Positions 10,206 through 20,610 are shown, counted from the stretch's first letter. The stretch is DNA of 64,000 nucleotides from Diploptera punctata (GCA_030220185.1 JASPKZ010004568.1:563501-627500), one strand, 5' to 3'. Translations and numbers: made by a program. The notes: generated from the sequence alone by a model not told the origin.

Positions 10206-10836
10206 GGTTTTGGTATGCAATATTGACAGTTTCCTTGTAAGAATCCAATCGGTAACTAGGCTTGGAACGGACTGAAAATGTATGAACTTACCATTGATGA
10301 ACTGCTATATAACATATAGACTACAAGATTCTCCCATTTACACTTTACGTTACATATTATCCCATCAAAACATGAAATTAAAGACACGAGTTATAGGAAG
10401 CTATAGTATGGGTCGAAAAGGCCAAACCATGATTGAAATTATACGATTTAAATACAGTGAAATCTCCTTATTCACGGTTCATTTATTTGCAGGTTAAAAA
10501 TTGCGACACAATTCTTGTATTCGCGACTAAAATTTATGTATTCGCCGAACCAGCAGGTACAGCCTTTGAAAAAAATCATGGCGCAACTTTTGATGGTGGA
10601 AAGGTTACAGTTTTGAAGAGCGATTCACACGAGTAAGTTGTTACATCTGCTATCTCCTTTGAGGTCAAATCCGGCGGCATAGGTGGAAAATCATAAATTT
10701 ATACCAATCGTTATTGAAAGAATTTCACCAAATAGATGTATTAATTGATAATCTAAGTTTTGACAGTTATCAGATGACTGAAAGCAAGTCTCTCAAACTA
10801 ATCAATAGTAAATTAGCTGATGCAGTACTTGTATCG
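10206..10836. other. No recognised gene; short open frames
   Basis: Two overlapping plus-strand open frames (10282-10497, 71 codons; 10433-10636, 67 codons). The second reads 'ILVFATKIYVFAEPAGTAF' and 'GGKVTVLKSDSHE' with a less biased composition than most chance frames here, but I recognise no family. Confidence 0.35.
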
Positions 10837-10837
10837 T

Positions 10838-10900
10838 TGACTTCAGTAGAGCAGTCGGTAAAATGTTTTCTTGAGACGACGTAGGCTGAGGTTCAATCTT
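10838..10900 (+). other. tRNA-like segment
   Basis: CTTCAGTAGAGCAGTCGG resembles a tRNA D-arm and GAGGTTCAATC (10888-10898) fits the Pol III B box. The acceptor ends do not pair. Probably a decayed tRNA-derived SINE or tRNA pseudogene. Confidence 0.3.
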
Positions 10901-11018
10901 TGTTAGGGATTTTCTTTTAATACCGTCGTTATTTTTTATAATGCTTACACGTTACCTGGCTAAGGTACATCAATAGATTTGTATATATAGGGAAATTAAC
11001 TAATAAAAGGAAACAGCT

Positions 11019-11042
11019 CATATATATATATATATATATATA
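11019..11042. repeat. (TA)n microsatellite
   Basis: Short TA dinucleotide run in AT-rich DNA. Confidence 0.9.
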
Positions 11043-11228
11043 ATGAATAACGATTGTAAAATCTCGTTACATTGTTTAAAAACACAAGGCATAACAAGAT
11101 TGTTTATTTCCACTACTAATGTAAAATGCGCCTCATTAATTTAAATTAACACAAGTTAATATATAATTTCATTATACAAGTAAATCCTGGAGTATTGCAC
11201 CGCTTCATACAGACAGTTTCTAGCAGGG

Positions 11229-11297
11229 GACGGTTGTGGTCTAGTGGAGGGAGCTTCTATCTCCCATGCAGGAGGTCGCGTGTTCGATCCCGCTGTC
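11229..11297 (+). mobile_element. tRNA-derived SINE head
   Basis: Folds largely as a tRNA: GACGG at the 5' end pairs with CTGTC at the 3' end; the A box TGGTCTAGTGG (11237-11247) and B box TGTTCGATCCC (11281-11291) are near consensus; an anticodon stem TCTCC/GGAGG encloses a 6-base loop (one short of normal). It is followed by a (CT)n run and T-rich DNA instead of a clean terminator, so a SINE head or tRNA pseudogene is likelier than a working tRNA gene. Confidence 0.6.
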
Positions 11298-11306
11298 ATG
11301 CTTTCT

Positions 11307-11330
11307 CGCTCTCTCTCTCTCTCTCTCTCG
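11307..11330. repeat. (CT)n microsatellite
   Basis: About eleven CT units just downstream of the tRNA-like head. Confidence 0.9.
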
Positions 11331-11339
11331 TCCTTATCT

Positions 11340-12562
11340 CAATTAATTTTCTTTGTTTTTTTTTTTTGCTTTGATTTATTTGCAGCATTTACCGCACTAC
11401 GTTTATATAGGCGAAATTATTTTCCATTGCAAGACACACAACGAAATAGAACGGATTTTAGTTTCTCAAATAATTGTATACTTTTCAAACAAACAACTGT
11501 CCTCTGGTCATGCGCAGTGTCTTCGTTCTGGGACTTGAAAATTACATGTGCGCCAACAATTATTTCAAAGGCTGTACATTAGAAGGATTAGGTTTCCTTT
11601 ATTAACGTATCGGCAACTTTTTTTACTGCAGGCACGTGCCAAGTCGGTTTTATGAAAATCAAATGGAGAAATAAATATCAAAGTAAAACAAACCTTACTA
11701 TTACTAAGCTTAAATGCGTTGTTAAACCCGTCGCCGCAATGTTTCGTGTGCCGCCCTCGCCACGATTGATGTTCTATTATTTCAACCTGTCAATCGTTGT
11801 AATGATTTTTATTGAATTTGATTTGTTCCCAATTTATAATGTCAAGTATAGAGAAAGGAAAATTAGTTCAGAAGCGAAAAAAGTAGCCTAGTATTGCGCT
11901 TAAAGTACAAATAGAAAAGCTTGGCCATTTACGCGTTGGCGAGTAGTTTGTATCCATATCTGTCTGTTTCAATGTTAATGAATCAACTCTACGATTCATC
12001 AATAAATTCGAAGACAAATAATGAATTCTATCGTGTCAACCTCACTATAAGCACAAATTGTTCGTGATCCAGCAATTGAAAAAATGGAAGAATCGTTATC
12101 ATTATGGGTTTAAGACCCCTACGAGAAAAGATTCGTTCTTTGATCCGCGAGAAAGCAAAGTGGCTTTACGCACATTGTAATGAACCTGTTGATGAACGTA
12201 CAGATGGAGGAGTTCAAGGATCGGAACGTATCCCCTGTAAAACTATACAAATTACCATTCCATATTCACGGTTCTTGTCTGCGCGGCATATTTACGGAAT
12301 ATATCTCTCGCTAACAAGAAGCTTTTACTGTACATGGCACACATTACGAGTATGCGCAATGTGAGCTGGTGCCCCATCTTGAACTAACCATGTACGCGTC
12401 CAAGTGCGATAAGGGATATAATCCAAAAGATCGGATAAAATATGTTTTTATAAAAAGTCTATATCTACTGCTTGATATTCGAGGTGGAAGGACGATTGGT
12501 CCAATAAGAAAATCGCCTGTTTTAGCAGCCCAGATATAAGTGAGACTTTCTGTTGAATAACC
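11340..12562. other. No supported gene
   Basis: Mixed-composition DNA. An 86-codon plus-strand frame at 12104-12364 has a basic N-terminus but no family I can name. Nothing repeated elsewhere in the window was noticed. Confidence 0.45.
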
Positions 12563-12592
12563 TCATCCAGGAGCCTGTCCGACAGGGAATCG
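12563..12592 (-). mobile_element. SINE family A, fragment
   Basis: About 30 bp match the family A SINE at 6690-6720 up to the GGGAATCG of its B box and then stop abruptly at the start of an inverted-repeat arm, so the SINE was cut or was invaded at this point. Confidence 0.6.
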
Positions 12593-13738
12593 TTCATTAT
12601 AGTGCCAGAATTATGTACAAATAAAGTTACAAAATTAATGTAACACCATCTGTCTTTCACCACTCTTTAATTTGCTTGGCATTAATCTACAAAAAGGGAA
12701 TAGGATCAGCGGGTTTTCGAACTACGGTCTGTGACATGGAAGTCTATGTTGCAAATACACTTGATTCTACTGTAGTTTAGACGTGTGTATGGTGGAATTT
12801 GATTGAACTCTCATCCCGCGATGCCATGATGATGAAATAAAATATGTTCAACGATTTTAAATAAGGATAGATGGTTTACATACCGTGCTTTAAGTAAATG
12901 TGTTAAATTAATTTAGCGGTATCTTGCTCCACTTTTCAGGTTTTGTGGATTGTACTGATTGTACCCTAACGTTTTCCCACTGGGTATTCTTTGCGATATC
13001 ATTCTGTTCACTTCCAGATGTATTTGTACTGAGTCAGATAATTCCAGAGTGAGCGTATTGGTCCAATTTCACACTTAAGCAACTATACATTCTTAAATCG
13101 GAAGAAATGAACACCTTCAGAGGACTGTAGGTAAAACTTTTAAAATGATATAAATTACATCTTAGATTAACTTCACACTGAATACTTATAAAGCAATATT
13201 TTTAATTATAAAGCAAGATGAATATATCATGTGCTTCAAATGGAAGATGATATACTATAGTCTGTCGGCCTAAGTAATAACTTGAGGAAAACAAATGCAC
13301 GGGAAATTCCCGAAGCACATGACTGCTGCTGTTGCAGCGATTCGTTCATGGCCAAAGTAGAAGCACAGTACAGCGGAAGCGAAAAAATAGATCATGTATT
13401 GGATTAATATAATTATGTATTTAAAGCTATTTATGTTAACTATAGTTGATCACAATACTGTATACACCTACATGTTTCTTCGAAGGTCGGAGAGTAACTA
13501 AAAATTCGAATTTGTTTGAAACTGGTTGATTCTTGAGAGAAAGTTGAATAGCAGTTACAAATATTGCGACGTCATATAGTTTATGGTAACTTCTCTCGGT
13601 GATAAAATGTGTGATCAAGCTTACAAAGAAAACACCCTAAAGGATAATTGTTAAAGTGTGGTGAAAGACAGATGGTGTTAAATGAATTTTGCAACTTTAT
13701 TTATGTATATTCCTGGCACTGTAGTGCACGATAGTTAA
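12593..13738. repeat. 1.15-kb structure with ~80-bp inverted ends
   Basis: Arms 12593-12672 and 13650-13738 are inverted copies of each other at about 80% identity, sharing AACACCATCTGTCTTTCACC and AAATAAAGTT. Both arms also read as related peptides when followed inward-to-outward ('VKDRWCYINF' and 'VKDRWC-MNF'). The ~975-bp interior holds no recognised domain; a 60-codon minus-strand frame (13436-13618) is unassigned. Possible non-autonomous DNA transposon or an inverted duplication of a coding remnant. Confidence 0.55.
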
Positions 13739-13922
13739 ATTAACTGTAGAATATACTGGTGTGTCGGAGAGTGGTGTTGTACATGTTCGTAAGAAATTAA
13801 AACAACCTGGTCGGCCTAACATCAAAACGCCCAACAAGAAGAGGAAGAGGCCTAAATCTGTCTTAGGAGTGGTGGACGATTTTGTGAGGTGTACTGTTCG
13901 TTACAAAATGTACTGTAAGTAG
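13725..13922 (+). pseudogene. Tc1/mariner-type transposase, N-terminal helix-turn-helix fragment
   Basis: Open frame of 65 codons, no proper start, reading 'LTVEYTGVSESGVVHVRKK', then a basic Pro-rich linker 'NKKRKRPKSV' and 'VVDDFVRCTVRYKMY'. Pattern of a DNA-binding helix-turn-helix ('x-x-TGVS-x-x-T/V-x-x-I/V-x-x-x') plus the 'DDFDxCxIRxxI' segment seen in insect IS630/Tc1/mariner-like transposases. It stops at TAAGTAG right before an RTE tail begins, so the catalytic domain was lost or displaced. Moderately sure of the family, not of the subgroup. Confidence 0.5.
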
Positions 13923-13934
13923 TCATACAGCTAT

Positions 13935-14475
13935 TTTAATTTAAATATTTTATTTTAATTGATTTGTTTAATATTTAAATATCTTGGATATTATCTCTCT
14001 ATCTGGGATGAAAAGGATATCCCTGAAACAATTACTACTTATAATAAAAGTTTGGGAACTATTAACCAAGTTACGAAACCATCCCTTGTACAAAAAAACA
14101 CCAGATTACGTTTATATAACACTCTGGCTAGACCAGTGTTGACCTATGGTAGAGAAGCATGGATACTATAAAGACAACATGAAAGCAGAATAACGGCTTG
14201 TGAAATGAGATTCATGCGCAGAACAGCGGGTTACACCAGATGGGATCGGAAAAGGAACACCGATATCTTAAAAGAATTGAAGACTACGCCAATTTTGGAA
14301 TATATTAAACAGTACCAACTAAATTGTAAACACCATCTTGAATGAATTAGTTCAAATCGGATCCTCAAAGCTGTTTACAATTATATACCAAGAGGACGAA
14401 GATCACTGGGCCGCCCTATGAAACGCTGGAGGGAAAATTTCTATAGGATCGTAACAGGCCTTGGCCTAATACTTG
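13935..14475 (+). pseudogene. RTE-type LINE, RT C-terminal fragment
   Basis: Plus-strand frame with one internal stop: 'KYLGYYLSIWDEKDI', 'LRLYNTLARPVLTYGREAWIL', 'CEMRFMRRTAGYTRWDRKRN', 'PRGRRSLGRPMKRWRE'. These are the standard C-terminal landmarks of insect RTE-type elements (YLG strand, Y-N-x-L-x-x-P-x-L-x-Y-G-x-E-x-W, RRTAGYT, GRP-x-x-RW). Ends in a (GGAA)n(GAA)n tail. 5'-truncated and inactive. The closest sibling families are at 29.7 and 31 kb. Confidence 0.85.
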
Positions 14476-14492
14476 GAAGGAAGGAAGGAAGG

Positions 14493-14524
<32 letters not shown>

Positions 14525-14528
14525 GAAG
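14474..14528 (+). repeat. (GGAA)n(GAA)n array
   Basis: Simple repeat at the end of the RTE fragment, presumably grown from its 3' tail. Confidence 0.9.
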
Positions 14529-14938
14529 ATTAAAAATAATAATTTAATTCGTTTTCGACATACCATTGTGTGTGTTAATACAACCTGCAATGCGAAAATA
14601 TAAAAATTAAAACGATTGTTGTGCATTAATTTATCGGCTTGTAACAAACAGCTGACGGAGGTTGCATGCATGTATAAATACATGCTGCGCTGAGTAATAC
14701 ATTCTGAAGTTAAATGTCAAAGTGTGTTACGTAAGCTGGACAGACATTACCAAAGGAGATGCCCACCTACCATCTTACAGGATGCAGTCCGGGATATACA
14801 CTTAAAAGATTGAGGGATAGATTTTCTAGTGAGGCCGAAGTATGTAAATGCAATGGGCCTACTTAGTGAATGGAATATGATGCTCCTGAATTTAAAAATA
14901 AATAACTAAAACTTAATTTTTAATGTATAAAATTTTGC

Positions 14939-15042
14939 TATATATATATATATATATATGTTATAATTAAATAATAACGCTGAGGTACAGACTCAGAGAT
15001 CCGGGTTCGAATCCCGTCCAGGCATTTATTTTTCTTATCATA
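14939..15042 (+). mobile_element. tRNA-derived SINE (family E), truncated, with (TA)n
   Basis: After a (TA)n run comes the 3' half of a tRNA-like head: CTGAG-GTACAGA-CTCAG forms a perfect 5-bp anticodon stem with a 7-base loop, followed by B box GGGTTCGAATCCC and CCAGGC, then TTTATTTTTCTTATCATACC. The A-box half is missing. A fuller copy with the same tail is at 27715-27805. Confidence 0.7.
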
Positions 15043-15044
15043 CC

Positions 15045-16825
15045 ATATATATATAAGTGTATATATGTTACAACATTTAAAATATTTACACATCTGATAT
15101 TTACGTCTCTTATGTTCAGTTGTTATTTTCATATAAAATATAATTTTGTGGACCAATAGTTAGGCCTTATTAATAGTCCCACACCACAGCCAACGGTTTA
15201 AGGTATAATGCTTTACTGTAGACCTAAAGAACTTGGATGGTTCGAATTCCTACGGAGGAAGAATTTTTTTACTGTAATTTGTGTCACTACGAGTCTGTTG
15301 CTCACACTGTATTCTGAGTAGATGAAGTAAGTAGCGGCTCCGGGTTGAGAAAAAGAGGTATAACAGACAGTTTACCACATGTCACCTCTATTCTAGCGGA
15401 ATGATCTTCACATCTATGATTAACATATGTGGATGTGAGGCTTAGGACCCACGGTCTATCGTGCCTTAAAGACAAAATAGTTTCTCATTTAAGGCTTAAT
15501 TAAATTCGAGCTTTAACAAGGGTAAATATTGATCCCATACACTTTGGTTGATGTTATGAAAAATTATGAAGGCTGTATATAAATACTCGAAAAATCTCTT
15601 ATATCCTATAGATTGGATTTCGATAATAAGGGGATTAATGTTATAACGCACACCACAATAAAAACACATATTCCTAAAAAAATGGACGTAAACACTATTG
15701 CATTATCAGACACAATGGACTAAGACCTACAAAACAAGGAATTTTATTGTAGTAAAATATTCGTACTTTGGACTTCACAGAACGTATTGGATGAAGTGAC
15801 ACATTCTCAGAAAACCCTGTCAGACAGCAATGTTACATCTTTTGGAACGAACTATGGGAACAAAATGTCGATAAATAACCTCTACACACGGGCATTAGAA
15901 TACTCAGAGGAATGAAAACCAATTTTAAATTCTGTATGCTATATTTTCCCATTTAATAAAATCTTGATGTTCAATTAAAAGGAACTGTATTGGTTACATT
16001 TCTAAGCTAGTGTAGATATTTGAAAATCAATGCAAATTTAAATATTAATGATCATCGGCATCCATTTGAAGCTAACAATATATTCTGAGTAACTCATTAA
16101 TCGTCTTAAAAAGCCTAGTGCCTTCCGTGATAATACTTCACTGGTCGTAATACAACTGGAATATATTTACCATTCTTAACACCTCTTGTGGGGTTATAAA
16201 CTGATATAGCTCTATCTATAGAAAAAGTCGAGTAACAGAATTCAGATTTAACCAGGTTATAAATATGTCTACATTCTTCGTCTTCATTCTGGCGATGTTT
16301 CAAATCTTGGAAAGAAGCAGGGAAATTAAGTAGCAAATTCATATTGGAAGAATTTGATATTCTCTTAACGTTTACGAAGAACGCGAATTAATCTGCCACA
16401 GCGTTCTTAGAACTCATAAAATGAATTACTTCAAAATTAAAGGCAGATAGTCGCACTATCCATCTACTTATCTTCCTTAAGGTACCACAATTTCTCCGCA
16501 ATTAAAAAACTACAGCCTGGTACTCAGTACCGTGTGTCTAGAAGAAATTTGGAAATCAAACGTTAGTATTGCGAGAGGTAGGAAGATGACCATTATATTA
16601 TGCAAACTAAATACATTGATAATATGTTAGAAAAATGTATTTTATAACTTTATAGCGTAATTGCATATGATGTGGACGGGCCAGTTTTTTATAATCATCA
16701 TCACAGTATTAAGAAATGAAGTGGCACTGGAACCATCTTCACTTTCATCACTGTCATTACGTTTTAATTCTAAATCCACTTTAATACTCTCAATGAAGCC
16801 CGTCAGTCACATATACATACATAGT
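15045..16825. other. No recognisable gene
   Basis: AT-rich DNA without long frames, domain motifs or repeats that I could match elsewhere in the window. The 75-codon minus-strand frame at 16115-16342 is unassigned. Confidence 0.5.
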
Positions 16826-16826
16826 G

Positions 16827-16837
16827 GCGCAGGGGCC

Positions 16838-16877
<40 letters not shown>

Positions 16878-16886
16878 ACCGCCGAA
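16827..16886 (-). pseudogene. U6 spliceosomal snRNA fragment (pseudogene)
   Basis: On the minus strand about 60 bases match U6 snRNA almost perfectly, from the 5' stem (TTCGGC) through ACATATACTAAAATTGGAAC and the ACAGAG box to CCATGCTAATC's complement and CCTGCGC, i.e. about U6 positions 9-67. The ACAGAGA sequence that pairs with 5' splice sites and the AGC triad are intact. The 3' third, including the internal stem-loop and oligo-U tail, is missing, and no upstream Pol III promoter is visible. The U6 5' end abuts the 5' end of the truncated LINE on the opposite strand. A processed or template-switch copy, not a gene. Confidence 0.85.
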
Positions 16887-16904
16887 TAATCAAAAGAGAG
16901 GAAA

Positions 16905-17500
16905 GAGAGGTAGATATCCAGGCGGTGTTGCCATTTTATATAAAGCTAACTTAGACCCATATATTAAAAAGGTAAATATTACTTAAAAGAGGCAATTTGT
17001 ATATATTACCATACAGAAAGAGCAGAAATGTGTCTGTTGTCTATTTACCGCCAACCACTAAATTCCAGGTATGCCAATCCAAATTTTCTCGTTGAATTGT
17101 CTGACTCGTTGGCAGAAATAAAAGATAGGTTCCCGGAAGCGGGAATAATAATTTTAGGGGACTTTACTGTAGGATTGGGGAGGAAAATATCACTATAAAA
17201 TCGGATGATAATGAAACACGAGGTGAGGGTAGGAGAAGCAAAGATAAGATTTTAAATTCAGAAGGAAACTAATTGTTAGCATTTTGCGATGCATTTGAAC
17301 TTGAAATTCTGAATGGGAAATATGGGGAAGATAAAAATGGAGAACTGACATTTATTAATAAAAATGGAAGTAGCGTAATCGATTATTCAATATGCACACA
17401 AGACATGATTCCAGTCCTAAGTAATTTCTGTATAGTTTCCAGAATCGAATCACACCACTTCCCAAACAAACTTACTTTAAATATGAAAGGTATTAGTGAG
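16905..17500 (+). pseudogene. APE-like endonuclease domain, partial
   Basis: Would nick target DNA to prime reverse transcription. Visible motifs: 'GGVAILYK' (the GGV strand), 'IYRQPLNS' (the usual Y-x-P), 'IIILGDF' (catalytic Asp of G-D-F-N; here followed by T), and near 17440 'IESHHFP' in place of S-D-H-x-P. The catalytic Asp of the SDH triad is thus His. The N-terminal N and E catalytic motifs lie in the missing part. The first 350 bases are frameshifted; from 17273 the frame is open into the linker. Confidence 0.75.
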
Positions 17501-17529
17501 ACAGTTAATGATGAGGTGGCAACAATATT

Positions 17530-19400
17530 GCGGCCAATTATCCGTTTCAGGTGGATCGAGGATCTGAGAGAAGAATTTATCAGGAGTTTGGAAACGCTAA
17601 TACAGGATCTGCAATTAAATGATCTTAGCGGGGAGAAAATTATTAAAACTTTGACAGAATGTTTTCAAAAAGCAGGGGAAAAATTCAAGGTTAAATACGC
17701 AATGAACCAGAAGGACAAAGGGTGGTACAATAATGCATGTAGAAAGAAGAAGAAATTTGTCGAAAGTAGTCTTTTAAAGTTTAGAATAGAAAGCACAGAT
17801 GAAAGAAAAAATTATGCGCAAGAGAGAAAGGAATATAAAGAATTATTGGCAGAAACAAAACTAGCATGGCAAAATAAGAAATCCGAAGAAATGAGAGTCG
17901 CGACTGAAAGTGGGAACATTGCGGACATATGGAAAGCGTTAAGGGAACTCAAAGTAAAGTCCATAAATCGGACAAGAATAACGCCCGGGGAATGGAGAAG
18001 TTACTTTGATAGGGTGCTGGGAAATGAGAGGTTAAGATATAATCAAGGAAATATAGTTGAGATCCCTGACCCAATTCATATTCAATTACTGAATCAGGAT
18101 ATTTCGAAAAATGAAGTGGTTTCTTCCATTAAATTTTTAAAGAATGGTAAAGCACCTGGAATTGATGGAATACCAGGGGAATTCTTGAAAAATATATCAT
18201 CCAATAAATTATTAGACGTTTTGAAAACTGCGTTCAACAAACTTTTAATGGAGGAGATTATCCGGAAGCTTGGGCGACAGGTGTCATCCAACCGCTATAC
18301 AAAGGGAAAGATGGGGCACAGATACCAGAAAGTTATAGGGGAATTTGTCTCTTGTCAGTGTTCGGAAAAATATATTGTAAAGTACTTTACGAACGAATCA
18401 GAAAATGGGCTAAAGAGAACAATAGGCTCTCAAAATATCAGGCAGGTTTTAGAGAAGGGTACTCAACGGTGGACAACCTATTTGTTCTGAGAACATTAAT
18501 TGATGATAATTTGAAAATGAAGGGGGGTAAATTATTTTGTACATTCATTGATTTTAAGATGGCATTTGATACTGTGGACCGAAGCGCACTTTGGGAAAAA
18601 TTAAATCGGAAAGGATTGTCTCATAAAATGTACATGCTTTAATGTCAATTTATAAATATGTTAAATTTTGTATAAAAAGTAGACCAAGGGCACATTACAG
18701 AGAGCAGTGAAGCCAATCGGGGAGTGAGACAAGGTTGCATTTTATCACCAATGCTATTTAATCTATTCGTTGATGATATTGTAGACGTAATGCTAGAAGG
18801 AGAAATTGAGGCTCCGGAGATAGGAAATGTTAGAATCCCAGTCCTGTTGTATGCAGATGATTTAATTATCTGTTCCAAGACAATCAAGGGATTGCAAAGA
18901 GGTCTTGACCTACTGGAAATATACTGTAGGAATTGGGGATTGACTGTAAATGTTAATAAGGCAAAAACAATGACCTTTAAAAATGGGACGGTTTATGGTA
19001 GAACAGAGGAATGGAAATACAGAGATCAAGTTCTTCAAAACGTGAAACATTTTGAATATCTTGGTACGACATTGAAAATGAACGGAAAGTGGAAAAACCA
19101 CATTGATGTAGCATTATTTAAAGGGAGGGGACAACTTAACAGTGTACTCGGTATTCTGGGTCGAATGCCTGATATTCCAGTCAGCACATTAGAAAAAATG
19201 TATGGAGCGATGGTCAGGCCAGTAATGCACTATAGTAGTGAGATTTGGGGTTTCCAAAGAACGGAAATACTAAATAAGGTATATACGCATTTTCTAAAGT
19301 ATATTACAGGACTTAGTAAGGCCGTTTCTAACTGTGGAATTTTATATGAATTCGGGTCATTCCAGGACGACATTAACTGTAAAATTCGTGTACTCAAATA
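17530..19400 (+). pseudogene. Reverse transcriptase domain of the LINE
   Basis: A linker of about 200 residues rich in Lys/Glu leads to RT motif 'KNGKAPGIDGIPGEFLKN' (near 18140), then after a frameshift 'PEAWATGVIQPLYKGKD', 'YRGICLLS', 'YQAGFREGYSTVDNLFVLR', 'CTFIDFKMAFDTVDR' (first catalytic Asp), 'VRQGCILSPMLFNLFVDDI', 'VLLYADDLIIC' (YADD, catalytic pair, near 18850), 'WGLTVNVNKAK' and 'FEYLGTTLK'. All classical RT blocks are present and the catalytic Asp residues are kept, spread over three frames. Minus-strand frames over this region are shadows. Confidence 0.9.
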
Positions 19401-20011
19401 CCTGGTTGCGAGTAATCCAAGGTGAACAAACAATGCTTAGAGCAATTTGTTACGACCACCAAATTAAAAACATACATGTTAAATTTTGGGCAGACGAGGT
19501 TAGGAGAGAACTCCAAAAGATTGGGACGGGCTGGATATGTGAAAAAGGGACTGAAAATCGCAAGAACGTGTGGAGAAAAATAAGGAGGAGGTACTTAGAT
19601 GTAAACCAACAAGATACCTTCGCCGAATGTACAGGAAAACGCTCACTGTGTTTACAAAGAGACCTAAAACACGTCTGGGGAAAAGAATCGTATATATTCA
19701 ACCTAGGATTTAAGGAGAGATCAGGGCTTGCTTGGTTTAGGCTAGGGGCATGGAAATTTCTAAAAATTAGCGACGATCACAATATGCGAATATGTCCAAT
19801 GTGCGGGAACTTTGAAGATGAGATACATATATTAGGAAAATGCAATGATTTAGAATATTGGAGACGTCAGTTATTACCGGAAAGATTTCTAAATTCAAAT
19901 CGGGAAAGATTGGCATGCTACGAGTTATTGGTATATCCAGAAAATTGGATAAACCTCGGTAAATTTCTGGACAAAACGCGAAAAATAAAGACAACACTCA
20001 TTCATGAATAA
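19400..20011 (+). pseudogene. LINE C-terminal domain with Cys/His motif
   Basis: After a frameshift near 19400 an open frame gives 'TWLRVIQGEQTML', a basic stretch, 'ERSGLAWFRLGAWKF' and 'CPMCGNFEDEIHILGKC', a C-x2-C-x7-H-x4-C motif, then a terminal 'LLVYPENWINLGKFL' and TAA. This post-RT region with a terminal Cys/His motif is common in several LINE clades and is thought to bind nucleic acid. Confidence 0.7.
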
Positions 20012-20080
20012 ATATATGTTATCAAAATGTAATACCATTAATTATTTATTAACAATTATATACAAATTAATTAGTGTATA

Positions 20081-20455
20081 ATGCTGTTGTGTTATTATTT
20101 AATTGTAATATTAATGTGTTTTTTTATGTAATTGTATTGTTAATGTTTTTTTAGTGTATAATGCTATTGTGTTATTACTTAATTGTAATATTATTGTGTT
20201 TTCTTTATGTAATTGTAATGTTAATGTTTTTAGTGTATAATGCTATTGTGTTATTATTTAATTGTAATATTATTATTGTGTTTTCTTTATGTAATTGTAA
20301 TGTTATTGCTATTGTGTTATTACTTAATTGTAATATTATTGTGTTTTCTTTATGTAATTGTAATGTTAATGTTTTTAGTGTATAATGCTACTGTGTTATT
20401 ATTTAATTGTAATATTTTTATTGTGTTTTCTTTATGTAATTGTATTGTTATTGCT
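20081..20455 (+). repeat. Minisatellite of ~79-bp units in the LINE 3' UTR
   Basis: About 4.5 tandem units beginning ATGCTATTGTGTTATTA..., each with AATTGTAATATTATTGTG and TTTCTTTATGTAATTG; the third unit has a shortened, re-expanded inside. The long open frames with Asn/Leu/Val runs through this region follow from the repeat and are not genes. Confidence 0.9.
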
Positions 20456-20500
20456 GTTTTTGTTTATTTTTCTTTACACTAGTACCAATAATTACTTTAT

Positions 20501-20608
20501 TGTAACGGACTGTCAACAGCACGTACGGCTTACTGCCCGTGCGACCCATATTTGTAAATAATATTGTAAATATCTTACTTTTTGTCTAATAAATTCCTAC
20601 TAGTTACA
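20501..20608 (+). repeat. Short LTR-like unit (TGTAAC...GTTACA)
   Basis: A 108-bp segment with 6-bp perfect inverted termini TGTAAC/GTTACA, a TAATAAA polyadenylation-like signal 18 bp before its end, and a primer-binding-like sequence right after it. This is the arrangement of a 5' LTR of a Gypsy-type element. It is unusually short for an LTR; the true left edge might be elsewhere. No second copy is in the window. Confidence 0.45.
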
Positions 20609-20610
20609 TA

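Larger units (their letters stand above)
16888..20480 (+). mobile_element. Long LINE: endonuclease, RT, Cys/His tail, repeat-rich 3' UTR
   Basis: The largest element of the window, about 3.6 kb, 5'-truncated within the endonuclease domain. Order: APE-type endonuclease (missing its start), linker, reverse transcriptase with YADD, connection, and C-terminal C-x2-C-x7-H-x4-C, then a 3' UTR of tandem ~79-bp units. Frameshifts near 17000-17260, 18255, 18640 and 19400 make it inactive, but long frames survive, so it is younger than the RTE fragments. It is not the RTE family seen elsewhere here; the terminal Cys/His motif suggests a Jockey/I-like or related superfamily (inference). Confidence 0.85.

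Noticed and set aside
11229..11297. Functional tRNA gene
   Set aside because: Anticodon loop is one base short, acceptor stem has 5 pairs at most, and a CT run follows instead of a T-run.
11244..11582. 112-codon plus-strand frame
   Set aside because: Starts inside a tRNA-like head and crosses a (CT)n run giving Leu-Ser repeats; no family match.
16661..16870. 69-codon frame ending near the U6 match
   Set aside because: Its end is the reverse complement of U6 snRNA, so the reading is accidental.
20161..20482. Open frames of 74-80 codons rich in Leu/Cys/Val
   Set aside because: They arise from the 79-bp AT-rich minisatellite read in frame, not from a gene.
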